A DNA stretch of 51,921 nucleotides from CAZUTO01 sp964623085 (GTDB taxonomy: Bacteria > Pseudomonadota > Gammaproteobacteria > Pseudomonadales > GM7GCV1): contig CAZUTO010000014.1 in NCBI GenBank assembly GCA_964623085.1, positions 1 to 51,921 on the forward strand, read 5' to 3'. A program made the translations under genes and the position numbers. Shown in pieces: positions 16,629-25,099 of the stretch; position 1 is the stretch's first letter, and the number at the start of each line of letters is the position of its first letter. Below the pieces are notes generated by a model that searched no databases, was not told the DNA's origin, and was given only the letters and a program-made list of their open reading frames with translations.

Positions 16629-17672
16629 CTAGCGATGAATACTGAAGCGTTCTTCATTTTCAGCAAGAGGTTCGATGCGGCCAATCTGAAATGCTTGTTC
16701 GCCCATGGCGCGAAGTAAGTCGATAGCAGCGTTGGCGTCTTTTTCTGGGATGATCAAAACCATGCCTATCCCACAATTGAAGGTGCGTTCCATTTCTGCA
16801 TTATCTATATTGGCTTGTTCCTGCAGCCATTTGAAAATAGGGGGCAGAGTCCAGGTAGTGCGATCGACTACTGCTTTGACCGATTCGGGAAGTACGCGAG
16901 GAATATTTTCAGATAGGCCGCCGCCGGTAATATGTGCGATACCCCGAATCTCAACAGTTTTCATTAGCTGCAGTATCGATTTTACGTAAATACGAGTCGG
17001 TTCGATCAACAATTCTGCGAGGGTTTTTCCATCTAGTGTTTCGGATTGTGGCTCGATATTTCTCTCTTCGAGAATTTTGCGAACCAGCGAGTAACCATTG
17101 GAGTGCACGCCACTAGAAGACAGGCCAACGAGCACATCACCGACGCGTATTGTACTGCCGTCGATTACCAGAGATTTTTCTGCCACGCCCACACAGAAAC
17201 CAGCGAGATCATAATCATTGCCTTGGTACATGCCCGGCATCTCAGCGGTTTCACCACCGACTAACGCGCAGCCGGCTTGTTGGCAGCCGGCACCAATGCC
17301 CTCGATGACTTGGGCGGCGGCGTCAACATCAAGTTTGCCGGTGGCTAAATAGTCGAGAAAGATAAGAGGCTCAGCGCCGGTTACCACTAGATCATTGACA
17401 CACATCGCCACCAGATCAATACCAATTGTATTGTGTATGCCGAATTCCATCGCCAGCTTAAGTTTGGTTCCCACTCCGTCCGTACCAGAAACCAACACGG
17501 GTTCTTTGTAATGACTAGGGAGCTCACATAGTGCGCCAAACCCTCCAAGCCCCGACATGACTTCTGGGCGCTGGGTTTTTTTAACTACTGATTTAATTCG
17601 ATCGACAAGGTCGTTGCCAGCATCGATATCAACGCCGGCGTCTTTGTAGGTAAGGCTGCTTTTTGTACTCAT
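16629..17672 (-). CDS. purM: Phosphoribosylformylglycinamidine cyclo-ligase (AIR synthetase)
   Basis: ATP-dependent ring closure of FGAM to AIR, fifth step of purine synthesis. 347 residues. Starts SLTYKDAGVDIDAGN. Signature blocks are VSGTDGVGTKLKLA (ATP/Mg), VGGETAEMPGMY, SSGVHSNGYSLVR and HITGGGLSENIPRVLP. The start is ATG 17672. It is divergent from the DUF2066 gene across 123 bases. I found no clear PurR box there. Confidence 0.97.
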   Translation of the reverse strand: MSTKSSLTYKDAGVDIDAGNDLVDRIKSVVKKTQRPEVMSGLGGFGALCELPSHYKEPVLVSGTDGVGTKLKLAMEFGIHNTIGIDLVAMCVNDLVVTGAEPLIFLDYLATGKLDVDAAAQVIEGIGAGCQQAGCALVGGETAEMPGMYQGNDYDLAGFCVGVAEKSLVIDGSTIRVGDVLVGLSSSGVHSNGYSLVRKILEERNIEPQSETLDGKTLAELLIEPTRIYVKSILQLMKTVEIRGIAHITGGGLSENIPRVLPESVKAVVDRTTWTLPPIFKWLQEQANIDNAEMERTFNCGIGMVLIIPEKDANAAIDLLRAMGEQAFQIGRIEPLAENEERFSIHR

Positions 17673-17795
17673 TTTTTATCTGTACCAGAGAGGCCGAGTA
17701 TTTTACATGATGCCGCTAACAAAAAGTGCTCTAAGAAATAATTTTTTATGTGCTTTCGCAACTTGTGGCGAGCATAAGTTAGAATACGCCCATCT

Positions 17796-19010
17796 ATGAA
17801 TATTCTACGTTTTGTTTCCGTTTTTTTGGTGTTGTTGCTTGCTTTTATGACCGGTCAGTCTTCGGTTTTTGCAGCAGCGACAATTGATAACATGTATGAG
17901 GCATTGGTCCCATTAGAAGATAGAACTGTTGAGACGCGTCAAGCAGCACTTCAGGTGGGGTTGGAGCAGGTGCTGGTGCGTTATAGCGGTGAGACGGCTG
18001 TGGGCGGTTTGGAAGGGATGTCCGAAGCGCTTGAAAATGCAGAAAGCTATGTTGTCGAATTTTCCGTAGAGACCAGAGAAGTTGCAGCTCCAGATGGACT
18101 TTCAACGAATAAATCCCAGTTCCTATGGGTTCGTTACAATGCCTCACAAGTTGATCAGCTTGCGCAGACCTATCAATTGCCTGTTTGGCCATCCTTGCGG
18201 CCCACGGTTAGATACATTGTCATGGAAGAGGTTTGGGGGCGGCCAAATTATATGTCTAGGGATAAAACCCCTGCCATGTTCTTGGCTTTGGAAAGCCTAT
18301 TTGACGAGCGTGGACTGCCGGCCGACACGTTTGAGCCGAGGTTTATGGGTGCCAACCGAGTTTGGGATTTGAGCGAAGTGGATGGGTACGCCTTGCTAAA
18401 CGAGGCGAACGCCGATGTGCTTATGGTCGTGCGTATGCTGGAAGGCCGCTTGTCTGGAACACGAAGTGAGATAGTCGTTGTCCAAAAAGAAGACATCTCT
18501 GTGCTAAAGCAAGAAACAGGCAGTGCCATTTTTGATGCATCATTGTCGTTGAACAAATTTGTCGACAGCGTTGCTTTGGAGCAGGCTTTCATAGCTAATG
18601 AAGGCGAGGCCTCAGAGGTGTTTGTCAACTTTGTAGGTGTTGATGGTTTTGGATCCTATCGGCGTTTTTTAAATGTGTTGTCTGACATTGATCAGGTCAC
18701 CGATGCTCATTTAGAAGCTTCAAAGGGCGATCAAATGATGTTCCGCGTCGCTTACGGTGGGAACCATGATCGCTTAATTTCATCTATTCAAAGGCAGATT
18801 GATGTTGAACAGTTGCGGAATCAGTACCAACCATCGGGAACAAAATTAGACCCTTACTTGCTGGCTGTTCCCGGCTACCAGTTTCCTGAACGAATCCAGC
18901 CAATATTCTCTGAGCCCGCGTTAACCAATGAGCCAGCGATCGATGCGACGGCGACGCCTATTCGAGAATCGGAACCCCTAGAGCCTTTGGATCCTTTCCT
19001 AACGCCATGA
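17796..19010 (+). CDS. Exported DUF2066 family protein
   Basis: 404 residues. The N-terminal signal peptide (about 1-27, ending VFAAA) is followed by a region matching DUF2066: LYEAxVPVEDRT-like start (MYEALVPLEDRTVETRQAAL), WVRYNASQVDQLAQ, and LPVWPSLRPTVRYIVM. The C-terminus is Pro/Glu-rich and low complexity. The family has no known function but is regularly found between purM and hda in gammaproteobacteria, exactly as here. It shares ATGA with hda. Confidence 0.85.
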   Translation: MNILRFVSVFLVLLLAFMTGQSSVFAAATIDNMYEALVPLEDRTVETRQAALQVGLEQVLVRYSGETAVGGLEGMSEALENAESYVVEFSVETREVAAPDGLSTNKSQFLWVRYNASQVDQLAQTYQLPVWPSLRPTVRYIVMEEVWGRPNYMSRDKTPAMFLALESLFDERGLPADTFEPRFMGANRVWDLSEVDGYALLNEANADVLMVVRMLEGRLSGTRSEIVVVQKEDISVLKQETGSAIFDASLSLNKFVDSVALEQAFIANEGEASEVFVNFVGVDGFGSYRRFLNVLSDIDQVTDAHLEASKGDQMMFRVAYGGNHDRLISSIQRQIDVEQLRNQYQPSGTKLDPYLLAVPGYQFPERIQPIFSEPALTNEPAIDATATPIRESEPLEPLDPFLTP

Positions 19011-19735
19011 ATCAAGAAGTGGCGAGCTCGCGCTCTGGGCAGCTTTCTCTCCCCGTTCAATTAGATGATAGCGCGACCTTTGCAAATTTCTTTATTCCTG
19101 AAAGTAAGATTAATGCTGCCTTACTGGCAACCATAGAGCATGATCTGACTCAGAGCGTCTACCTATGGGGTAGTGCTGGCGCTGGTGTCTCCCATTTACT
19201 GCAAGCGGCTTGTCGCCAGATTTCATTGGGTGGCCGGCGCGCGATTTATCTTCCATTGAAAGAATTTGACGAGGCGAGTCCTCGTGATGTGTTGGAAGAT
19301 TTAGAAAATATGGATCTAGTTTGTATTGACGATGTTGATTCTCTTAGTGGCAAAAGTGAGTGGGCAGAGCAGCTATTTCATTTATTTAACCGTGCGCAAG
19401 CTTCCGGATGTAGGCTGCTATTTGGCGCGAAGGTGTCACCGTCTAATATTGACACCTCCTTGGCAGATGTTAAATCACGCCTCAGCTCATTACTTGTGCA
19501 TCGTGTCGAAGCACTGCCTGACCGTGAAATAGCGCAAGCGCTAATTTTTCGTGCGCGTAGAAGAGGGATGGCTATGCCTAAGACCGTCGCCGAATATTTG
19601 TTGACGAGATATAGCCGCAAGTCCGCCGATCAATTCGATGCGCTGGATAGATTGGATAAATCTACGCTAGTAGAAAAACGGGCATTGACGGTGCCCTTTG
19701 TGAAAATGGTATTGGAGGCGACTACCGATGAATGA
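19007..19735 (+). CDS. hda: DnaA-related initiation regulator Hda
   Basis: AAA+ protein that, with the beta clamp, stimulates ATP hydrolysis by DnaA and so limits re-initiation of replication. 242 residues. The clamp-binding motif is QLSLPV (12-17). A Hda-type Walker A (WGSAGAGVSHLL) is followed by the Walker B LVCIDDVDSL. Sensor and arginine-finger regions occur near DVKSRL and in the C-terminal lid (LLTRYSRKSADQFDALDRLD). It overlaps the DUF2066 gene by four bases and msrB by eight. Confidence 0.93.
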   Translation: MNQEVASSRSGQLSLPVQLDDSATFANFFIPESKINAALLATIEHDLTQSVYLWGSAGAGVSHLLQAACRQISLGGRRAIYLPLKEFDEASPRDVLEDLENMDLVCIDDVDSLSGKSEWAEQLFHLFNRAQASGCRLLFGAKVSPSNIDTSLADVKSRLSSLLVHRVEALPDREIAQALIFRARRRGMAMPKTVAEYLLTRYSRKSADQFDALDRLDKSTLVEKRALTVPFVKMVLEATTDE

Positions 19736-20108
19736 TGAAACGAATTGGAAAGAAAAGCTCACTCCAGAGCAATATCATGTATGCAGAGAGAAGGGCACAG
19801 AGAGGCCATTTACTGGTGAATATTGTGATGACTGGCGCGATGGAAAGTATACGTGCCTTTGTTGTGGCGAGCCCCTTTTTGAATCTGAAACAAAATTTGA
19901 TGCGGGTTGCGGGTGGCCAAGCTTCTATCAGCCAATTAACGATATTTGTATCCAAGAAAACCGCGACACCACGCATGGTATGGTGCGAACAGAGGTGACC
20001 TGTAAGAAGTGTGGCTCGCACCTCGGGCACGTTTTTCTAGACGGCCCAATGCCGACTGGTTCTAGATATTGCATCAACTCTGTCTCGATACGCCACGAAG
20101 ACGACTAA
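19728..20108 (+). CDS. msrB: Peptide-methionine (R)-S-oxide reductase
   Basis: Reduces the R form of methionine sulfoxide in oxidised proteins. 126 residues. The structural zinc is held by Cys43/Cys46 and Cys92/Cys95. The catalytic Cys115 is in RYCINS, and GWPSFYQPI and HLGHVF are the standard substrate-pocket blocks. Its start lies inside hda (8-base overlap), so the two are probably translationally coupled. Confidence 0.97.
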   Translation: MNDETNWKEKLTPEQYHVCREKGTERPFTGEYCDDWRDGKYTCLCCGEPLFESETKFDAGCGWPSFYQPINDICIQENRDTTHGMVRTEVTCKKCGSHLGHVFLDGPMPTGSRYCINSVSIRHEDD

Positions 20109-20125
20109 AACCGGCCTCAGAGTCT

Positions 20126-20154
20126 TGACAGACTAAGGGGTGCTCCATAGAATG
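20126..20154 (+). promoter_or_regulatory. Strong sigma70 promoter for tRNA-Glu/tRNA-Gly
   Basis: A perfect -35 TTGACA (20126-20131), a 17-base spacer and a -10 TAGAAT (20149-20154) are followed by a GC-rich discriminator (gcgcgcc). That discriminator is typical of stringently controlled stable-RNA promoters. It lies 65 bases before the tRNA-Glu gene. Confidence 0.85.
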
Positions 20155-20219
20155 CGCGCCTCTTTCGACATCGTCTGACTAGCACAATCGTGTTTGAAGT
20201 GAATGTCATAAGACGCGAC

Positions 20220-20295
20220 GTCCCGTTCGTCTAGAGGCCTAGGACACCGCCCTTTCACGGCGGTAACAGGGGTTCGACTCCCCTACGGGACGCCA
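20220..20295 (+). tRNA. tRNA-Glu (anticodon TTC)
   Basis: 76 bases with encoded CCA. The acceptor arm gtcccgt pairs with acgggac. The anticodon loop is ctttcac and the T-loop ttcgact. It is followed 45 bases later by tRNA-Gly, with which it is probably co-transcribed. Confidence 0.97.
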
Positions 20296-20340
20296 TTACA
20301 CACATGTGGTAATATTATCGATTGCTGCATCGCAGTATAA

Positions 20341-20416
20341 GCGGGAATAGCTCAGTTGGTAGAGCGCAACCTTGCCAAGGTTGAGGTCGCCGGTTCGAAC
20401 CCGGTTTCCCGCTCCA
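20341..20416 (+). tRNA. tRNA-Gly (anticodon GCC)
   Basis: 76 bases with encoded CCA. The acceptor gcgggaa pairs with ttcccgc. The anticodon loop is ttgccaa and the T-arm cggttcgaacccg. All arms fold normally. Confidence 0.97.
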
Positions 20417-20537
20417 ATATCAAGCACTTACGTGCCATTTTATATGTGTTTTCTAACGTTTATTTGTCTTTAAAAACTTTTATTCCCGTTTGCCTTCCGC
20501 TTGCCTTGTATTCCGTTAGCCAATTTCTTTGAAAAAC

Positions 20538-20580
20538 TTGTAATCGGATAGTTGTGCACTATAGTTGTGCGCTGTATAAC
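20538..20580 (+). promoter_or_regulatory. Overlapping promoter candidates and 10-bp direct repeat before yadG
   Basis: TTGTAA (20538-20543), a 16-base spacer and TATAGT (20560-20565) make one candidate. TTGTGC (20552-20557), 17 bases and TATAAC (20575-20580) make another. The 10-mer atagttgtgc occurs twice (20548-20557 and 20561-20570), 13 bases apart, inside this promoter region, so it may be a regulator site. Confidence 0.45.
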
Positions 20581-20615
20581 CCCGCACCTCTTTCTCCAAC
20601 CATCAGGAAGTTTTG

Positions 20616-21557
20616 ATGACTGCTGCACTAAGTATTCAAGGCCTTGTTAAAACCTATGACAATGGGTTTGAGGCACTAAAAGGGATCAATCTTAACGTTC
20701 AGGAAGGCGACTTTTTTGCACTGCTCGGCCCAAATGGCGCTGGCAAATCCACCACCATTGGTGTGCTCTGTTCTCTAGTCAGAAAATCGTCCGGTACGGT
20801 TCGCATTTTTGATGCTGATATAGATGCAGATTTCCCCAAAGCCAAGCAGTACCTCGGTATTGTGCCGCAAGAATTTAATTTTAATCAGTGGGAAAAAGTT
20901 GCCGATATTTGTGTGACGCAAGGCGGCTACTATGGCTTGCCACTAGCGCTCGCGAAAGAGCGTGCAGAAAAATATTTACGACTGCTTGGTTTGTGGGAAA
21001 AGCGCGACGGTCGTGCTCGCGCACTATCTGGTGGCATGAAGCGCCGTCTGATGATAGCGCGCGCACTGGTTCATAATCCAAAACTATTGATACTGGATGA
21101 GCCAACGGCGGGTGTGGATATCGAATTACGTCGTTCGATGTGGGAATTTCTTCGAAAAATCAACGCGGAGGGCACCACGATTATTCTCACCACACACTAT
21201 CTGGAAGAGGCTGAATCCCTATGTCGCAATATCGCGATTATTGATCATGGACGCATTGTTCGAAACACGAATATGAAAGAACTCCTGCGTGAGCTTGATC
21301 GCGAAACATTTATTTTTGATGTGCAGGAAAAACTTGATTCTGCACCAAAACTAGATGGCTATGAAACAACCCTAGTCGATGAACACAGCTTCCAAACCGA
21401 AGTTAAAAAAGGGCAGGCCCTCAACCAAATATTTACGATGCTAGATAATCAGAATATTCATATTCAGAGCATGAGAAATAAGGCAAACCGCTTAGAGGAG
21501 CTTTTCGTCGGGATGGTTGAAGCAGGTAAGCATGATGATCAGGAGAAACCCGAATGA
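20616..21557 (+). CDS. yadG: ABC-2 type exporter ATP-binding protein (YadG family)
   Basis: ATPase subunit of a two-gene ABC-2 exporter, 313 residues. Walker A GPNGAGKST is near residue 40, the signature LSGGMKRRL follows, and Walker B is LLILDEPTAGVD with the H-loop in TTHYLEEAE. The region after residue 215 is the accessory C-terminal domain of this family. The start is ATG 20616 with AGGAAG six bases upstream; the TTG just before it is not needed. It shares ATGA with yadH. The substrate is unknown, although E. coli yadGH is the close relative. Confidence 0.9.
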   Translation: MTAALSIQGLVKTYDNGFEALKGINLNVQEGDFFALLGPNGAGKSTTIGVLCSLVRKSSGTVRIFDADIDADFPKAKQYLGIVPQEFNFNQWEKVADICVTQGGYYGLPLALAKERAEKYLRLLGLWEKRDGRARALSGGMKRRLMIARALVHNPKLLILDEPTAGVDIELRRSMWEFLRKINAEGTTIILTTHYLEEAESLCRNIAIIDHGRIVRNTNMKELLRELDRETFIFDVQEKLDSAPKLDGYETTLVDEHSFQTEVKKGQALNQIFTMLDNQNIHIQSMRNKANRLEELFVGMVEAGKHDDQEKPE

Positions 21558-22327
21558 GCCCCAATGATCAGTGGGTTGCGTTTCAAACTATCGTAGTAAA
21601 GGAGATTCGACGGTTCACTCGCATCTGGACACAAACGCTGTTGCCACCCGTCATTACGATGGTGCTTTACTTTGTTATATTTGGTTCGCTCATTGGGCGA
21701 AGAATCGGAGAAATGGAAGGACTCGACTACGTTTCTTTTGTCGCACCTGGTTTGATTATGATGTCGGTGTTAACCAACTCTTACACGAATGTCGTGTCTT
21801 CGTTTTTTGGCAGTAAATTTAGTCGTTGTATCGAAGAGCTATTGGTCTCGCCCACGCCCAACTACGTCATCTTGTTAGGCTTTGTTATCGGTGGAGTATC
21901 TCGTGGTTTGATTGTGGGTGTGTTCGTCACTCTGACATCCTTGTTTTTTACCGACATGCAGATTCACAATTTGCCGATCGTCATCGTCACGGTGTTTTTG
22001 ACCTCTGTCCTGTTTGCAGTGGCTGGCCTCGTCAACGGTGTATTTGCGAGAAACTTCGATGATGTGAATATTGTGCCAACCTTTGTGTTAACGCCGCTTA
22101 CTTACCTTGGCGGTATTTTCTACTCGATCAATATGCTGCCTGATTTTTGGCAAGGCGTTTCAAAATTCAACCCTATTCTGTATATGGTGAATGCTTTTCG
22201 CTACGGATTTTTGGGCATATCAGATGTCAACGTTGTGCTGGCGCTGTGCATGATTTTGGTTCTTATTGCGGTCTTTACAGTTTTCGCGCTCTATCTACTT
22301 AAAAACGCGAAGGGTTTGCGAGCGTGA
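21554..22327 (+). CDS. yadH: ABC-2 type exporter permease (YadH family)
   Basis: 257-residue membrane subunit paired with yadG. Six hydrophobic segments are preceded by the typical KEIRRFTRIWTQTLLPP start and include VAPGLIMMSVLTNSYTN and TPLTYLGGIFYSINMLP. The stop overlaps the GTG start of queF. Confidence 0.9.
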   Translation: MSPNDQWVAFQTIVVKEIRRFTRIWTQTLLPPVITMVLYFVIFGSLIGRRIGEMEGLDYVSFVAPGLIMMSVLTNSYTNVVSSFFGSKFSRCIEELLVSPTPNYVILLGFVIGGVSRGLIVGVFVTLTSLFFTDMQIHNLPIVIVTVFLTSVLFAVAGLVNGVFARNFDDVNIVPTFVLTPLTYLGGIFYSINMLPDFWQGVSKFNPILYMVNAFRYGFLGISDVNVVLALCMILVLIAVFTVFALYLLKNAKGLRA

Positions 22328-23148
22328 CAGATTTCGAAGATCTTTCTCTTGGCAAAGAGACGGTGTATCCGACCACATTTAGCCGCGATTTGCTTGCTCG
22401 TATCCCGCGATCAGAATCATCGGCAGAGTCACCAGAAGGGAGCGGGGCGATAAAGCTAAATGGCTTTGACCTATGGACAATCTACGAACTTAGCTGGGTG
22501 TCTGCTAAAGGTGAGGCCAACGCAGCCATTGGTGAGCTGCGTGTTCCATCAAGCTCAGCATTTATTGTCGAATCTAAATCGCTCAAGCTCTACATCAATA
22601 GCCTTTACTACGGGCGCTTCAACAACAAAGACGAAGTGAGAGATGAAATTAGTCTTGCGCTAACGAACTTATTGGAAGTGCCGGTAGATGTCCATCTCTG
22701 GCCGCTGTCGGACTACGGAGCAACAGTAGAGCCAGAAGAGAGCTACATAGATTTGGACAACCTCCAAGCAGAAGTCAGAGATTTTGTTGATCCAGGCCAC
22801 CTTAAAGTGATCGACAGGACGGAGCACACCACACGTTATAGAACCTCGCTGTTTCGAAGCCTGTGCCCAGTCACCAGCCAGCCAGATTGGGCGACGGTGT
22901 TTATCGGCCTCGGCGGAATAGAGATCGATGCAAAAGGCCTTGCCACTTATCTTCTAGGCTATAGAAACCACCAAGCTTTTCACGAAAGCTGTGTGGAGCA
23001 AATTTATTCGGACTTGATGGAGAGACTATCACCGAACAGGCTCACCGTGGCAGCGCGCTACACACGAAGAGGGGGGATCGATATCAACCCCTACAGAACG
23101 AGTGAAGTGGCCGTGTTTCAAATGCCCGGCAGAACCATTCGGCAATAA
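22324..23148 (+). CDS. queF: NADPH-dependent 7-cyano-7-deazaguanine reductase
   Basis: Reduces preQ0 to preQ1 in queuosine synthesis. 274 residues, the long two-domain (E. coli-type) form. The nitrile-reactive Cys181 and the proton donor Asp188 sit in CPVTSQPDW with the same seven-residue spacing as E. coli Cys190/Asp197. The substrate block ESKSLKLYINS, the FHE (FHESCVEQI) and the terminal RRGGIDINPYR are present. The start is GTG 22324, overlapping the yadH stop. Confidence 0.96.
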   Translation: MTDFEDLSLGKETVYPTTFSRDLLARIPRSESSAESPEGSGAIKLNGFDLWTIYELSWVSAKGEANAAIGELRVPSSSAFIVESKSLKLYINSLYYGRFNNKDEVRDEISLALTNLLEVPVDVHLWPLSDYGATVEPEESYIDLDNLQAEVRDFVDPGHLKVIDRTEHTTRYRTSLFRSLCPVTSQPDWATVFIGLGGIEIDAKGLATYLLGYRNHQAFHESCVEQIYSDLMERLSPNRLTVAARYTRRGGIDINPYRTSEVAVFQMPGRTIRQ

Positions 23149-23190
23149 GTTCTCATCAAATGCTCAGCGGCCTTGAATAGGGTAGGTTGA

Positions 23191-23219
23191 TTGTCAAAGG
23201 CTAGCGGCTTGTGTAGAGT
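23191..23219 (+). promoter_or_regulatory. Promoter of tRNA-Ser
   Basis: TTGTCA (23191-23196), a 17-base spacer and TAGAGT (23214-23219) are followed by a GC-rich discriminator (gtgcggcc), 42 bases before the tRNA. Confidence 0.6.
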
Positions 23220-23261
23220 GTGCGGCCTTCAAAATCGCCCTTGAAGATAGATTCAAATACT

Positions 23262-23351
23262 GGTGAGGTGGCCGAGTGGTCGAAGGCGCACGCCTGGAAA
23301 GTGTGTAACGGTTTATCCCGTTCGAGGGTTCGAATCCCTCCCTCACCGCCA
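23262..23351 (+). tRNA. tRNA-Ser (anticodon GGA)
   Basis: 90 bases with encoded CCA and a long variable arm, as expected for a class II tRNA. The acceptor ggtgagg pairs with cctcacc. The anticodon loop is ctggaaa and the T-arm gagggttcgaatccctc. Confidence 0.97.
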
Positions 23352-23352
23352 A

Positions 23353-23373
23353 AAATCCGCTTTCGCGGTTTTT
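23353..23373 (+). terminator. Terminator after tRNA-Ser
   Basis: Immediately after the CCA, ccgc and gcgg form a short stem with a TTTC loop, flanked by an A-run and five Ts. No supported gene lies between this point and 23607. Confidence 0.6.
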
Positions 23374-23606
23374 CGCAGATATTCGCCTTAAAATCGTATG
23401 AAAGGCAGACTGAAATTGCCGATGCCGTTGATGTCATTCGCTAACCGCGGCCAAATCCTTCTTGGCGACACTAATGGATGTTTAGCCAGCGGAGCATTTA
23501 TTTGGTGGAAAAATGATGAGTTTTGGCGTAAGTTCAATCTTAGTGACGCTTTCTTTGTCGTTAACTCGCAAAAGCCACAATTAAAACTAAATATAGAGGG
23601 TAGATT

Positions 23607-24311
23607 TTGAAACATTTAATATATTTCTGTTTCGCTCTTATTCTGATGAGCGGCAATGTTTTCGCACAGGAAGAAGAGTGGGAGAACATCAATGAAGAGG
23701 TGACTGGCGAAGAGCTTTTCACTGTGTGTCTAATTTGTCATGGCTCACAAGGGCAGGGTATGGATCGTCGTGAAGGTCCGGCCATTGCTGGTTTGGGAGC
23801 TTGGTACATAGAGAAGCAACTGCACAACTACCGCAATGGTATTCGTGGATATCACGAGGAAGACATTCCCGGTAAGTTCATGAGAGGAACGCACAAACTA
23901 CTTCGTAACGATGAAACAATTCGCGCTGTCGCTGAATATGTTGCGTCTATCGAGGTGGGTGCAGAGCCTGATGCAAATGCAAACGGTCCACGAGGGCATA
24001 TATGGGATTCGCCTTATGCTGGAATCGATGCAGCTATTACAGGTGATGCAGGTGATGGTGAAAAAGCCTATGCGACTTGTGCTGGATGTCACCAAGCGAC
24101 TGGTAAAGGCAACGAGCAAATCGGTGCGCCAAACCTGACCAACCTATCGAAAATCTATATGGAAAGACAGTTGATGTATTTCCGAGATGGTTTACGCGGC
24201 ACTCACCCTGAAGATACTAGCGGTAAGCTGATGGCCGGTATTGCCAAAACATTAACGACAGATCAAGCCATTGCTGATGTTGTGGCTTATATTCTTGAGC
24301 TGGAAGATTGA
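23607..24311 (+). CDS. Periplasmic dihaem cytochrome c (c4-like)
   Basis: 234 residues. The signal peptide (1-20, ending VFAQ) is followed by two c-type domains of about 100 residues each. They carry haem motifs CLICH (near residue 41) and CAGCH (near residue 155). Each has a downstream Met (KFMRGTHKLL and KLMAGIAKTL) as a likely axial ligand. The two-domain layout resembles cytochrome c4, an electron carrier to terminal oxidases. The start is TTG 23607 with an AGAGGG Shine-Dalgarno six bases upstream. The gene for the beta-trefoil-like protein follows 10 bases later. Confidence 0.9.
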   Translation: MKHLIYFCFALILMSGNVFAQEEEWENINEEVTGEELFTVCLICHGSQGQGMDRREGPAIAGLGAWYIEKQLHNYRNGIRGYHEEDIPGKFMRGTHKLLRNDETIRAVAEYVASIEVGAEPDANANGPRGHIWDSPYAGIDAAITGDAGDGEKAYATCAGCHQATGKGNEQIGAPNLTNLSKIYMERQLMYFRDGLRGTHPEDTSGKLMAGIAKTLTTDQAIADVVAYILELED

Positions 24312-24321
24312 GGACAAACCA

Positions 24322-25017
24322 ATGAAAACAAACATACTGACTAAGATATTTATTGCATTAACGGTGTTATTCGTTGTTTCTCCTGCAATTGCTCAAACGC
24401 CTGTGGAAGTAAAACTAAAGGCGTTCCTAGAAGAGGATCGAGGCTGGTGTTTGGATCTACGTGGTCCAGCCATACGCGCAGCGATAAAAGGCGGCGTTCA
24501 TGGTCACACTTGCTATTTGTATCAACAAAATGGCGTGAGCTTAGATCAAGGCTACATAAAGGAAGATATTCTAGAAAAAGATATATTCAGAATGTCATCT
24601 TTTGATGATCAGTGTATGACTCTATACGAACCTAAGCCTGGTTCGCTTGCATCACTGGAAACATGTGATGGTCGAATTACGCAGGATATAAGCCTAACTG
24701 ACACTGGGCACATTATTCCTGCAATGGCGCCTGATCTTTGTTTGACCATTGGTACGGAGACATTACCCGGTGGTGGTTCTGTTCCTTTGCATATTCTAAA
24801 GCCCGTTGACTTTCAAACTTGCGATGACAGCATATCTGACCGACAAACTTGGGAACTTCGTGAAGAGTGGACAGGCTTAGGTGAAGCCACTCTACCAAGA
24901 ACCTGGGAACCTGCACCTGGTGGCATGGGTGGCGGCGGCGGTGGTATGGGCGGCATGGGCATGGGTGGCGGTGACATGGGCGGTGGTATGGGCATGGCTC
25001 CTGCTGCAGAAGGGTAG
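24322..25017 (+). CDS. Secreted ricin-B-like (beta-trefoil) protein with Gly/Met-rich tail
   Basis: 231 residues. The signal peptide (1-22, AIAQ) is followed by about 165 residues with three related units. Each has a CL/CM strand and a later Cys: GWCLDL to HTCYL, QCMTLY to ETCDG, and LCLTIG to QTCDD. The last ends in RQTWEL, a QxW motif, consistent with a ricin-type beta-trefoil. The last 45 residues are a low-complexity GGM/GMGG tail with about ten Met, which could bind copper or be a flexible linker. The start is ATG 24322 with GAGGA about nine bases upstream; the longer frame runs into the cytochrome gene. The family call is by eye; its role beside a cytochrome c is unknown. Confidence 0.65.
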   Translation: MKTNILTKIFIALTVLFVVSPAIAQTPVEVKLKAFLEEDRGWCLDLRGPAIRAAIKGGVHGHTCYLYQQNGVSLDQGYIKEDILEKDIFRMSSFDDQCMTLYEPKPGSLASLETCDGRITQDISLTDTGHIIPAMAPDLCLTIGTETLPGGGSVPLHILKPVDFQTCDDSISDRQTWELREEWTGLGEATLPRTWEPAPGGMGGGGGGMGGMGMGGGDMGGGMGMAPAAEG

Positions 25018-25046
25018 CCATATCGCTTAGCTAGTAAGTACTCAGC

Positions 25047-25084
25047 ACCATAAAAAAACCCGCTTTTGCGGGTTTTTTTATGGT
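25047..25084. terminator. Bidirectional intrinsic terminator
   Basis: Perfect 17-base inverted repeat (25047-25063 against 25068-25084) with a TTTT loop. The GC core cccgc/gcggg is flanked by runs of seven A and seven T. It serves the converging trefoil-protein gene and the MscS-related gene. Confidence 0.93.
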
Positions 25085-25099
25085 CCGGTCTAATCCAGT

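Noticed and set aside
23262..23606. tRNA-Ser as an integration site for a mobile element
   Set aside because: No repeated tRNA 3' end downstream, no integrase and no change of gene character.
23398..23610. 70-codon plus-strand frame between tRNA-Ser and the cytochrome gene
   Set aside because: No Shine-Dalgarno, no family resemblance, and the opposite strand is open over the same bases; it also runs over the cytochrome start.
24900..25010. Tandem repeats resembling a CRISPR or satellite
   Set aside because: They are GGT/ATG-rich codons of the Gly/Met tail in a real gene; no spacer structure.
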